Of a stretch of 34,514 nucleotides of DNA, positions 8,079 through 16,258 are shown in pieces. Both the position numbers and the translations under genes were made by a program. Positions within the stretch are counted from its first letter, which is position 1; every line of letters starts with the position of its first letter. Source of the DNA: Planctomycetota bacterium (GTDB lineage Bacteria > Planctomycetota > UBA1135 > UBA2386); contig JADZDL010000313.1 in the NCBI GenBank assembly GCA_020851075.1, positions 1 through 34,514 on the forward strand, written 5' to 3'. The notes under the pieces were generated by a model, which did not search any database, was not told the DNA's origin, and saw nothing but the letters and a program-made list of their open reading frames with translations.

Positions 8079-9521
8079 TTACCAGACCGGGCGCTTGTCA
8101 GAGCGGCGGTAGCAGATGGTGCCGTTGATGACCATCGTCTTCACGTAGCAGCGCGGGTCGAGTGGATCGCCGCTCCAGATCGCCAGGTCGGCATCCTTGC
8201 CGACTTCGAGCGAACCGACGCGATGGTCGGCGCCAACAAAGCGCGCCGCGTTGATCGTGAGGCCGCGCAGCGCCCATTCGTGCGGCAAGCCGAGGCGAAC
8301 GCCCATTGCGGCCTGCAGCGGCAGTTGCTCTTCGGCAACGACCGGTGAGTCGGTGTTGACGCCGATGCCGTCACGGCCGAGGCCGAGCACCGGGTTGCGC
8401 CAGCCGTGTTCGCCGCCGAGTGCCCAGTTGGCGAGCAGGCCGTCCATGCGCCCCGTGCGGGCGTTGTAGAAGTACTGACGCGGGCCACCGGCGACTGCGA
8501 CACCCGCGGTGCGCGCGTTCTCGCTGAGGCGATATCCGTCGAAGGTGCCGTGCACGATCACGGTCCAGAGGCCGAGTTCGAGCCGCAGTTCCTGGATCGT
8601 GTTGAGCACGACCTGATAGATCTGCGTGTGCACCGAGACCGGGTATTCGTGGCGGAACAGGCCACGCAGCAGTTCGAGCGTCGGGTCGAACTTGGGCTTC
8701 TCACCCTTGCCCTGCTGGAACGCTTCGTGTTGTTGCCAGTAGCGCTTGCCGTCGAGCAAGGTCATGCGCAGACCTTCGCTCATGCCCATCATGTCGGTGC
8801 CCAGATCGCCCGAACCACGCTCGGGATTGCCGGCTTGCGCGATCTTGAGGCTGCCCGGGAAGCGCACGAGGGCTTCTTCGGGCGAGTTGCCCCAGGTCTT
8901 CGTGAGCGTGCCGAAGCCGCCCATGTTCGAACCCGAGCCCGGGATGTAGAGCACGGTGCTGATGCCGCCGGCGCGCGCCGTGCGGATCTGGTCGTGCTCC
9001 ATGCCGATCAGGTCGAGTGTGCGGAACTCGGGGTTCGTCGCGTGGACCGTGTCGTTGAGGTCAAAGCTCTCGCTGGCGATGTGGCAGTGCAGCTCGACGA
9101 AGCCGGGTACGAGGATCGAGTCGCCGCAGTCGATCACTTCGTAGCCGTCGGGGATCTTGATGTCCTTGCTGCGGCCGATCGCCTCGATGGTGCCGTTGCG
9201 CGTGATCACGACACCGTCGAGGATCGGCTCCGACGTGATCGGCAGGATCTTCGCACAGCGGAACGCGTAGCCGGGGCTCGGCAGCCCGCGCGGGCCCCAT
9301 TTGGCGACCTGGTAGTCCTTCTCGGTCGCCGGGCGGCGCGGGTGCCAGAGCTCGAAGGGAGCTGCTTCTGGTGCGGCCGTCGGGGTTGCTGCGGGCGCTG
9401 GCGCCGCCGGGTTGGCCGCCGCGGGTGCGGGTGGCGTTTCCTGCGCGAGCAGGGCTCCCGTGAGCAGGCTGGCGCAGATGCCCGCGGCCTGGAACAGCCA
9501 GTTGGATCGAGGGTGCGTCAT
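8079..9521 (-). CDS. Exported amidohydrolase, paralog 6, intact metal site
   Basis: 480 residues. Signal peptide ending near GALLAQ (about 27), then an Ala/Pro linker (30-55). The family's metal ligands are all present: H145/H147 (VPGFVELHCH), K226 (GSLKIAQAG), H298 (VSVHTQ), H324 (VIVHGTFDG), D391 (GVNTDSPV). C-terminal motif HRVGSLEVGKDADLAIWSGDP. The extra N-terminal segment (FELWHPRRPATEKDYQVAKWGPRG, about 56-79) is absent from paralog 7. With paralog 7 it is the likely catalytic pair of the operon. COG1228-type amidohydrolase, probably periplasmic; substrate unknown. ATG 9521 shares its A with the paralog 5 stop (TGATG). An in-frame upstream ATG at 9686 would add a shadow segment without a signal peptide, so I reject it. 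Confidence 0.93.
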   Translation of the reverse strand: MTHPRSNWLFQAAGICASLLTGALLAQETPPAPAAANPAAPAPAATPTAAPEAAPFELWHPRRPATEKDYQVAKWGPRGLPSPGYAFRCAKILPITSEPILDGVVITRNGTIEAIGRSKDIKIPDGYEVIDCGDSILVPGFVELHCHIASESFDLNDTVHATNPEFRTLDLIGMEHDQIRTARAGGISTVLYIPGSGSNMGGFGTLTKTWGNSPEEALVRFPGSLKIAQAGNPERGSGDLGTDMMGMSEGLRMTLLDGKRYWQQHEAFQQGKGEKPKFDPTLELLRGLFRHEYPVSVHTQIYQVVLNTIQELRLELGLWTVIVHGTFDGYRLSENARTAGVAVAGGPRQYFYNARTGRMDGLLANWALGGEHGWRNPVLGLGRDGIGVNTDSPVVAEEQLPLQAAMGVRLGLPHEWALRGLTINAARFVGADHRVGSLEVGKDADLAIWSGDPLDPRCYVKTMVINGTICYRRSDKRPVW

Positions 9522-12388
9522 CACTTGCTCTCCCGGTTGTCTTTGACGACGGTGCCGTTGCAGACGACGAGCAGCACGCGGCTCTGCGGTTCGAAGGGAT
9601 CGCCGGAGAACACGACGAAGTCCGCATCCTTGCCCTTCTCGAGCGAGCCGATGCGGTCGTCGAGCTTGAACGCCTTCGCCGGCCACAACGTGAGCGCGGC
9701 TAGAGCGTCTGCGGGGCTGAGGCCGTAGCGCACGGCGTAGGCCACGTGCAGCGGCAGGAAGCGCGCGCCGGCGCAGTCGTCGCTGCCGAACAGGATCGGC
9801 AGGTCGCGGTCGTTGAGGATCGCCGCCGTGTTGAGCAGTTCGCCTTCTTCCTCGTTGACGACGCTCGGGCCGAGCAGGATCGCGGGCTTCTTGCCGTGGG
9901 CGATCGAGGCATCGTCGATGAGGTCGGTGACGTCCTGCAGGACGTAGGGAATCGATTCCTTTTCGAGCAGGTCGATGACGTCGCTGATGGCCGGGCCGCG
10001 GCGGCAGCGAACGACGAGCGCGGCGCGCTTTTCGATCGCGGCGCGCATCGGTTCGAGGTTCTCATCGACCTTCGGTGCCTTCGGCCGGCCATCTTCGGTC
10101 GGCTTCTCGGCGCTGCGGCGCTGTGGTGCGGGGGCGCCCGAGGTCTTGCTCGTGCGTGTGCCCGTGACGTCCTGCTCGCCGATCTGACCCATCGAGAACT
10201 TGCCCTTCAGCGTGTCGCCTTCGAGCGTTGCCTCGAGGGTCGAGTTGCCGCGGGCGCCGCCGAACTCGAGCTTGAGCTTGCCACCTTCCCACGAACCACT
10301 GCCGATCTCGCGGGCCGGCACGTCGCGGCCGCCGAACGCGATCTTCACGGTGCCGGTGACCTTGGTGCCGTCGAGCTTGAGGTCGAGGGTGATCTTGAGG
10401 CGGATCTGGCCTTGGATGTCGATCTCGGCTTCCCAGACGCCGCTCACCGGGTCGGCCACTGGTTTGGCATCCGTGGGGGCCGTCGGGGCTGGCGCTGGCG
10501 CCGGCTCGGGCTTCTTGCCCCCTTGCCACTCCGCGAGCGCCTTTTCGTACTTGCGCCACTGTTCGACGTACTGCTTGCCACGTTCGACCTGATCGCGCAG
10601 CCCCTTGATCGCGTCGGGGCCGACGGCGTCGTGGGCCATGCGCAGGCCGATGATGCTGCGCACCACCATGCCGTTCTGGTCCTTGGCACCGGTCTTGATC
10701 GCGGCGACCCGACCGCTGACCGCGCCGCCGTCCCTGCCCGACACGAACAGGGTCGTGAGGCCTTCGGCGAGTGCGCCAGCAAACATCGGATCGTCAAACG
10801 CGATCGCGTCGTGCAGGCGTTGGCCCGGTTGGCCTTGCGGCACGGGCACGCCTTCGCCAGCGAGGCCGAGGTGCGAGAACGCGTCGACGAAGCCGGGCGT
10901 CATCACACCGTTGGGCAGATCGACCACCTGGGCGCCGTAGGGAATCGCGAGGTCTTCGCCGACGGCCTTGATGCGGCCGTCCTGCACGAGGATCACGCCA
11001 TTGCGGTAGACGCGGCCCTGCGCGTCGAGAATGCGACCGCAGCGCACGGCGAGCGCCTGGCTCGTGGTCTTGCGCGCATAGACTTCGCGGCCGTCGATCC
11101 AGGTCGCTTCGACCATCGTGCCGATCGCGAGCGGGTCACCACTGAGCACGACGAAGTCGGCGTCCTTGCCTTCGGCGAGGGTGCCGACGCGCGAACCGAC
11201 TCCGAGGATCGCGGCGGCATCGGCACCAACCGAACGCAGCGCCTTGTCCTTCGGCAGTCCGTTGCGCACCGCGATGCCGACCGCCATGAGGTAGTCGCGC
11301 GGTTCGACACCCGCGGCGGGGGCCACACCGACGAGCATGCCCGCGGCCGCAGCCTTGGCGGCGGCATCGAGGCGAAGCTCGGGTTCTTTCTGCAGGCGAT
11401 CTTCACCGCCCGGGTTCTGCTGGCCAAAACGCACCGGCACGCGGAACGTCGCGCCGACCTTCTGCGCCGCGGCCTGCGCCGCCAGCGGCCCGATCTCCTG
11501 CGGATCTTCGAGCACCATGCGCACGCCGAGTTCCTTCTGCAGCTGCAGCGCGCGGCTCACGTCCTGGCTGCGCAGGGCGGCTGCCCGCAGCGGCAGCTTG
11601 CCGGCGATCACGTCCGCGAGCGGCGTCTCGTCGTAGCGGTTCTCGGCCGAACCCTGCCCACCGGGGCTCTTGTCCTTGTCGGTCGCGGCGCCAAACAGGG
11701 CCCGCAGTTCGGCCAGCACCGAGATGCGCGCGGTTGGCGTCTGGATGCGCGATGCTTCGAGCGGTTCGTCGCTGGTTGGGTGCGGAACGGGCTCGAATAC
11801 GCGCGGGGCGGCCGTTGCCGCATCGCCGAGGTTGATGCGCAGGCAGCTGTTCTCGTTGAGAACGCGCTCGACGAGGTCGCGGCCGGCGAGCTTCACGACC
11901 GCACCTTGCCCGGACACGAGGCGCGAGCGCCCCGGCGAGAGGTAGGCCGTGGTGATGCCGCCTTGCAGTGCGGAGATCCACTTGCGGTCGAAGTCGAACG
12001 CATCCACGGCGAGTGCGTCCGGGGTGACCTGGTAGTCCGAGTCGGCGCTGCCGCTGAAGTCCCCATCCACGGCGACGATGCCGGGCATCACGACCTTCTG
12101 GGTCGCGTCGATGCGGGGCAGGTCGGCGGGGGGCGTGGCGCTGCCGACGCTGACGACCTTGCCGTTCTTCACGACGAGCCAGACATCGTGCAAGGCGGCG
12201 CTGCCGTCGCCAAGCAGGAGGGTGCCACAATGCACGGCGCAGTCACGGGCGACATCGTCGGTCGGCGCCTTGCCAGCTGGCGCCGGCACGCGCAGGGAAG
12301 CCGCCGCTGGTGCTTGCGCGGCCAGTGGGGGCATCCCCACGAGCACGGCAACCACCGCGGAGATCAGGGTCGAAGCGGCGGTGCGCAT
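9521..12388 (-). CDS. Exported double-domain amidohydrolase-family protein with beta insert, paralog 5
   Basis: 955 residues, twice the usual length. Signal peptide (about 1-24, ending PPLAAQ). Amidohydrolase domain 1 is about 50-440 (ends SRVGTLAEGKDADFVVLSGDP at 399-419) and domain 2 about 445-955 (ends DRIGSLEKGKDADFVVFSGDP). Neither has HxH: domain 1 reads MPGIVAVDGDFSG (101-113), domain 2 MTPGFVDAFSHLG (496-508). Domain 2 keeps FGSDD (867-871), where the strand-8 aspartate is expected. Inserted in domain 2 after the helix QVERGKQYVEQWRKYEKALAEW is a Pro/Ala linker and an about 100-residue beta-rich module (648-745, beginning SGVWEAEIDIQGQIRLKITL) that looks like a lipocalin/avidin-like meander. 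ATG 12388 forms TGATG with the paralog 4 stop; a GTG at 12391 is the alternative. Probably a tandem duplication and fusion. Confidence 0.9.
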   Translation of the reverse strand: MRTAASTLISAVVAVLVGMPPLAAQAPAAASLRVPAPAGKAPTDDVARDCAVHCGTLLLGDGSAALHDVWLVVKNGKVVSVGSATPPADLPRIDATQKVVMPGIVAVDGDFSGSADSDYQVTPDALAVDAFDFDRKWISALQGGITTAYLSPGRSRLVSGQGAVVKLAGRDLVERVLNENSCLRINLGDAATAAPRVFEPVPHPTSDEPLEASRIQTPTARISVLAELRALFGAATDKDKSPGGQGSAENRYDETPLADVIAGKLPLRAAALRSQDVSRALQLQKELGVRMVLEDPQEIGPLAAQAAAQKVGATFRVPVRFGQQNPGGEDRLQKEPELRLDAAAKAAAAGMLVGVAPAAGVEPRDYLMAVGIAVRNGLPKDKALRSVGADAAAILGVGSRVGTLAEGKDADFVVLSGDPLAIGTMVEATWIDGREVYARKTTSQALAVRCGRILDAQGRVYRNGVILVQDGRIKAVGEDLAIPYGAQVVDLPNGVMTPGFVDAFSHLGLAGEGVPVPQGQPGQRLHDAIAFDDPMFAGALAEGLTTLFVSGRDGGAVSGRVAAIKTGAKDQNGMVVRSIIGLRMAHDAVGPDAIKGLRDQVERGKQYVEQWRKYEKALAEWQGGKKPEPAPAPAPTAPTDAKPVADPVSGVWEAEIDIQGQIRLKITLDLKLDGTKVTGTVKIAFGGRDVPAREIGSGSWEGGKLKLEFGGARGNSTLEATLEGDTLKGKFSMGQIGEQDVTGTRTSKTSGAPAPQRRSAEKPTEDGRPKAPKVDENLEPMRAAIEKRAALVVRCRRGPAISDVIDLLEKESIPYVLQDVTDLIDDASIAHGKKPAILLGPSVVNEEEGELLNTAAILNDRDLPILFGSDDCAGARFLPLHVAYAVRYGLSPADALAALTLWPAKAFKLDDRIGSLEKGKDADFVVFSGDPFEPQSRVLLVVCNGTVVKDNRESK

Positions 12389-13770
12389 CACTTGGCCTCG
12401 TTCTTCTTCTTGTCGTCTTCGCCCGTGCCAGCTGGCTTGTCACCGGTGGCTGGCGCGGCCTTCTCGGCGGGTTTCTCGGTCGCCTTCTCCGCGGCCTTCT
12501 CGGGGCCGGCGGCCTTGCTCGCCTTGTTCTGCTCGTCGCCAAACAGATACTGCAGGCGCGGGTCCTTGCTGCGTTCGTAGACCACCTGGCCTTCGAGCAC
12601 CACGGTGTCGACCCAGCTCGTCGCTTGCAGCGGATCGCCGGTGAGGATCTGCAGGTTGCCGAGCTTGCCCTCGGCGATCGAACCAATCTGGTCCTGCATG
12701 CCGAGCAGGCGCGCGGGCACCGTGGTCAGGGCTTCGAGAGCCTGGCGCCGGTCGATGCCGTTGCGCACGCAGGTGCCGAGTTGCCACCACGGGTAGCTGG
12801 TCGGGCCGGCAAGGCCGAGCGACAGCGCAAACGGCACGCCAGCGTCCGCCAGCAGCTTCGCCGTGCAGACCTTGCGCTCCTTCTGCGTCTCCTCATCGGT
12901 CTCGAAGTACTCGAAGACGTCGTCGAGGATGACCGGCTTGTTGGCCTTTGCGAGCACCGCCGTCGCTTCGTCGATGTTCTGGCCGAGCACGAACATCAGG
13001 TCGAGGTTCTGGCCGAGCCGCATCGCTTCGTCGACTTCGGCGACGGAGGGCACGAACAACCAACCCTTGGTCTTCTTGTTCAGCAGGTCGATCGCCGGCT
13101 TCTTGGTGCGATCGTACTCCTCGGTCCACTTCTTGTCGGCCGGGATCGCGCCAGCGGCCTGTTCCTTCGCGAACTCGGCCTTGCGGCGATCGAAGTCCGC
13201 CATGTATTCGCGAACGTCTTCGAGCGCGCGGCGCAGCTTGCGGATCTGCTGCAGGCGACCGCCGCCGCTGGCCAGCAGCGACATCTTGATGCCGGTGTTG
13301 CCCGCCACGGACATGTCCTCGACCGTGCGACCGAACGGGCGCACGACCATGCCTGAACCGCCGAGCAACGTCTGGTTGCCGGGCAGCACGTGGATCGTGC
13401 CGACACCATTGCGCAGGCAGTCCTCGAAGTAGACCGAACCCGGATCGATCGCATCGGCGACCGAGAGCCAGGGCACGTTCTGCATGTTCTCATTGAGGCC
13501 ACGCTGGCCACCCTGCGAGTGGGCGAGCACCCACGTCGGCAGCACGACCTTGTCGCTGGCATCGATGACCTTCGCGGTCCATGGAATCTCGATGTCCGCG
13601 GCCTTGCCGACCTTCTGGATGCGGCCGTTCTGGATCAACACCACGCCGTTCTCGATCACGGGGCCGGTGATGGTCAGGATCTTGCCCGCCTTGACGGCGA
13701 TCTGGTCCTGGGAAGTGGCGGAGAGCGCCAACAGGGCCGCCGTAGCGGCTGGGAGGAGCCTCGAGTTCAT
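12388..13770 (-). CDS. Exported amidohydrolase-family protein, paralog 4, metal site lost
   Basis: 460 residues. Short signal peptide ending SATSQ (about 21). The sandwich strand (VKAGKILTITGPVIENGVV) and C-terminal motif (DQIGSIAEGKLGNLQILTGDP, more diverged than in its neighbours) are recognisable. The HxH site is LPTWVLAHSQGG (77-88), keeping one histidine at most. The glycine motif LPGNQTLLGGSGMVVRPFG (129-147) matches the other paralogs. A highly charged helical insert (about 172-225) occupies the position where paralogs 1, 5, 8 and 9 carry low-complexity inserts. The last about 45 residues are a Lys/Ala/Glu-rich tail, probably disordered. ATG 13770 overlaps the paralog 3 stop (ATGA). 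Probably a non-catalytic periplasmic subunit; that role is inferred. Confidence 0.88.
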   Translation of the reverse strand: MNSRLLPAATAALLALSATSQDQIAVKAGKILTITGPVIENGVVLIQNGRIQKVGKAADIEIPWTAKVIDASDKVVLPTWVLAHSQGGQRGLNENMQNVPWLSVADAIDPGSVYFEDCLRNGVGTIHVLPGNQTLLGGSGMVVRPFGRTVEDMSVAGNTGIKMSLLASGGGRLQQIRKLRRALEDVREYMADFDRRKAEFAKEQAAGAIPADKKWTEEYDRTKKPAIDLLNKKTKGWLFVPSVAEVDEAMRLGQNLDLMFVLGQNIDEATAVLAKANKPVILDDVFEYFETDEETQKERKVCTAKLLADAGVPFALSLGLAGPTSYPWWQLGTCVRNGIDRRQALEALTTVPARLLGMQDQIGSIAEGKLGNLQILTGDPLQATSWVDTVVLEGQVVYERSKDPRLQYLFGDEQNKASKAAGPEKAAEKATEKPAEKAAPATGDKPAGTGEDDKKKNEAK

Positions 13771-15020
13771 CGGGATTCGAGCACGGAGTTGCCGTCGATG
13801 TGGACCGACACGGCCGTGGCTGCCGGGTCGAGTGGATCATGGGACCAGAGCACGAAGTCGGCGTCCTTGCCGGCAGCGAGGCTGCCGATGCGGGCGTCGA
13901 GGCCGAGTAGCCTGGCCGGAAGAATGGTGACTGCGTCGATCGCCTGCGCGGGCGACAGGCCGGCGCGCACGGCGAACATCGCTTCGCGCACAAGGTCGAG
14001 CGCGGCGAGGTTGCTGCCCGTGGTGATCACGAACGGCACGCCGCGCCGCGCGAGCAGGCCGATCGTCGCGTAGCGCGGGTCCGAACCGTCGGACCCGGCG
14101 GTGCCAGCCACCGCGGTGGCGCTCGGCGCGCCGAGCAGCACGGTGACTTTGGCCTGCGCCAGTTCGTCGACGACGAAGTGGGCATCCTGCGCCTCATCGA
14201 GCACCGTCTTGTAGCCAAACTCGGTGGCGAGGCGCAGCGCGGTGCGGATGTCCTGTTCGCTGCGCGCGGTCGTGAACACCGTCAGTTTGCCTTGCAGCGC
14301 GCGCGTGAGCACTTCGCGCCCCGGATTCGCCGTCGGCGGGGCACCGCCGAGCGTCATCTGCATTGCTTCCTTGGCGTCGTAGAAGGCCTTGCGCGCTTCC
14401 CAGACGACACCCATGCGCGTGGTCGGGCGGCGGTAGTACATCGAGTCGACGTTGCCACCGCGAATCGCGCGATTGCCCATCGATGGTTCGGCGCCCATGA
14501 CGAGGCGCAGGCCCGAGTCTTCCTTGAGCACCATCGCCGCCGGATCGCTGCCGAAGGTCTTCACGACGCAGCCGAGGCCGCCGATCACGTTGCGCGTGCC
14601 CGGCATGACCTGCACGGCGGTGACGCCCGACTGACGGGCCCTGGCAAACGACTTGTCCTCGGGGTCGAGGCTGTCCTGCACGCGCAGTTGCGGCGTTACT
14701 TCACCACTCTGCTCGTTCTGGTCATTGGCGGCGGCGCCGCCGCGGAACGAAGCATCGATGAGGCCGGGCGTGATCGTCTGGCCGCTGCAGTCGACGACGA
14801 CCGCACCATCGGGAATCGGCGTCGCGCTGCCGCCAACGGCGAGGATCTTGCCGCCAGCGATGACGAGTACGCCTTGTTCGATCGGGGGAGCCCCGGCCGG
14901 CAGGATGCGCGCCCCGCGGTAGGCGGTGGTCTTTTCCTGCGCCGCGGCGAACGTCGCGCAGAGGAACAGCACGGGCACACAGCGACCGGCAACACGGGCG
15001 AGGGAGCGGTAGTTCATCAT
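13767..15020 (-). CDS. Exported amidohydrolase-family protein, paralog 3, metal site lost
   Basis: 417 residues. Signal peptide ending TFAAAQ (about 28). Clear sandwich (YRGARILPAGAPPIEQGVLVIAGGKILAVG) and C-terminal motif (ARIGSLAAGKDADFVLWSHDP). The catalytic HxH is replaced by TPGLIDASFRGG (84-95). The conserved MPGTRNVIGGLGCVVKTFG segment and the helix MGVVWEARKAFYDAKEAM before a short Pro-rich loop match the family pattern, here with the shortest insert of the set. ATG 15020 overlaps the paralog 2 stop by ATGA; a second ATG directly after it (15017) could also serve. Likely periplasmic. Because fold-defining glycines are kept but metal ligands are gone, I read it as a structural or binding paralog. 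Confidence 0.88.
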   Translation of the reverse strand: MMNYRSLARVAGRCVPVLFLCATFAAAQEKTTAYRGARILPAGAPPIEQGVLVIAGGKILAVGGSATPIPDGAVVVDCSGQTITPGLIDASFRGGAAANDQNEQSGEVTPQLRVQDSLDPEDKSFARARQSGVTAVQVMPGTRNVIGGLGCVVKTFGSDPAAMVLKEDSGLRLVMGAEPSMGNRAIRGGNVDSMYYRRPTTRMGVVWEARKAFYDAKEAMQMTLGGAPPTANPGREVLTRALQGKLTVFTTARSEQDIRTALRLATEFGYKTVLDEAQDAHFVVDELAQAKVTVLLGAPSATAVAGTAGSDGSDPRYATIGLLARRGVPFVITTGSNLAALDLVREAMFAVRAGLSPAQAIDAVTILPARLLGLDARIGSLAAGKDADFVLWSHDPLDPAATAVSVHIDGNSVLESR

Positions 15021-16258
15021 TGGCCTCCGGCAGGCGCGGTCGTGGCAGTCGTGGTGCGCACGGAGCTGGTTGCACGCACGGGGCTCGGCGCGTCGCCGAC
15101 GATGCGTTCGCCCGCGATCCAGGTGCCGAGATGGGTCGTCGAGAGATCGAGAGGATCCCCGGCAAACACGAGGAAGTCGGCGGCGTTGCCTTGGCGCAGC
15201 GAGCCGACCGCGGTCTGCTGGTCGAGCAGCACGGCCGGCATGCGCGTCAGGGCCTGCAGCGCGACCTTACGATCGAGTCCGGCGTGCACGGCGAGTGCCG
15301 CCGACAAGCGCAGCTGGTCCGGGCGACCACCAAAGCAGAATGGAACTCCGGCTTCGGCGAGCAACGTCGGCAGCCGCAGCTGGGCTTCGCGGGCGTCCGG
15401 CGACAGCGTGTCGAGCACGATGCCGGCCTTCTGCTGCACGAGCCGGCTGATGACCTTTTCCGCTTCCCGAGCGCCGACAAACACCGGTGCGAAGCTGAAC
15501 TCCTTGGCGAGGTCAAGGCCTGCCGACAGCTCGACGAAGGTGTCCGCGTAGACGAACACGCGGCGGCCACCCTGCAGCACCTGGCGCAGCACGGCGGCAT
15601 CGGGCCCACCTTGCACGCCCGTCCGCGCGGTCGCGAACGTCGTGCGCAACAGGTCCTTCGCGCCCATCAGCGAGGTGGGCTCACGTTCTTGATTGCGGGC
15701 CGCGCTGTTGAGCGACAGCACGAGCTGCAGGTTGTCGGAGACCAGCTGGCCCGACTTGAGGCCGGGTTTGACGAGCGCGGCGATGCCGCCAGCGACGTTG
15801 CGCGCCGTGGGGGAGAGCGCCACCGAAGTGACTCCCGCGGCGGGCAGCTTCTGCAGCGCTTCCTGCCACGGATCAAACGCCTCCGCCGCACGCAGGTCCG
15901 GCGTGAAAGCGAACGAACTCTCGGCGAGGTCGCGTTCCTGGTCCAGCGTGCTCGTCGCGAGCACGAAGCCCGGCACGATGGTCGCGGTGCCGTAGTCGAC
16001 GACGGTGGCCTTCGCGCGCGCTTCGGCGGGGATCTCGCTGCCGACGTAGGCGATCTTGCCTTGGCGCACGAGCAGCTTGCCGTTGGTGAGCACGGTGTCC
16101 GGCGCCACGACGATCGTCTGCGCCTGCACGAGCAGGTCCTGGGCTGCGGCGCGATCGGCGAGCAAGGCCTGGGCGAAGCACACGATCGCCAAGGTGGCGA
16201 CCGGCCCCCGCAAACGGGAATCCGTGTTCGAACGAAGAGACGGGAACCGGGTGCGCAT
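15017..16258 (-). CDS. Exported amidohydrolase-family protein, paralog 2, metal site lost
   Basis: 413 residues. A longer basic N-region precedes the hydrophobic core of the signal peptide (cleavage near DRAAAQ, about 40). The family sandwich (QTIVVAPDTVLTNGKLLV) and C-terminal motif (TAVGSLRQGNAADFLVFAGDP) are present. The HxH position reads VPGFVLATSTLDQ (95-107), and the strand-8 position reads FCFGGRPDQ. The C-terminus is Thr/Ala-rich. The frame is open upstream to 16414, but the extension is a shadow of paralog 1. ATG 16258 shares a base with the paralog 1 stop (TGATG), and the signal peptide starts there. A GTG one codon earlier is an alternative start. Periplasmic, probably non-catalytic. 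Confidence 0.87.
   Translation of the reverse strand: MRTRFPSLRSNTDSRLRGPVATLAIVCFAQALLADRAAAQDLLVQAQTIVVAPDTVLTNGKLLVRQGKIAYVGSEIPAEARAKATVVDYGTATIVPGFVLATSTLDQERDLAESSFAFTPDLRAAEAFDPWQEALQKLPAAGVTSVALSPTARNVAGGIAALVKPGLKSGQLVSDNLQLVLSLNSAARNQEREPTSLMGAKDLLRTTFATARTGVQGGPDAAVLRQVLQGGRRVFVYADTFVELSAGLDLAKEFSFAPVFVGAREAEKVISRLVQQKAGIVLDTLSPDAREAQLRLPTLLAEAGVPFCFGGRPDQLRLSAALAVHAGLDRKVALQALTRMPAVLLDQQTAVGSLRQGNAADFLVFAGDPLDLSTTHLGTWIAGERIVGDAPSPVRATSSVRTTTATTAPAGGQ

Noticed and set aside
9746..12580. 944-codon plus-strand open frame opposite paralog 5 (and similar long plus-strand frames at 4453-5517, 5771-6841, 14178-15551, 15020-16582 and 16279-18153)
   Set aside because: All mirror the amidohydrolase genes, whose repeated PGF and GK-x-AD motifs and signal peptides are on the minus strand.
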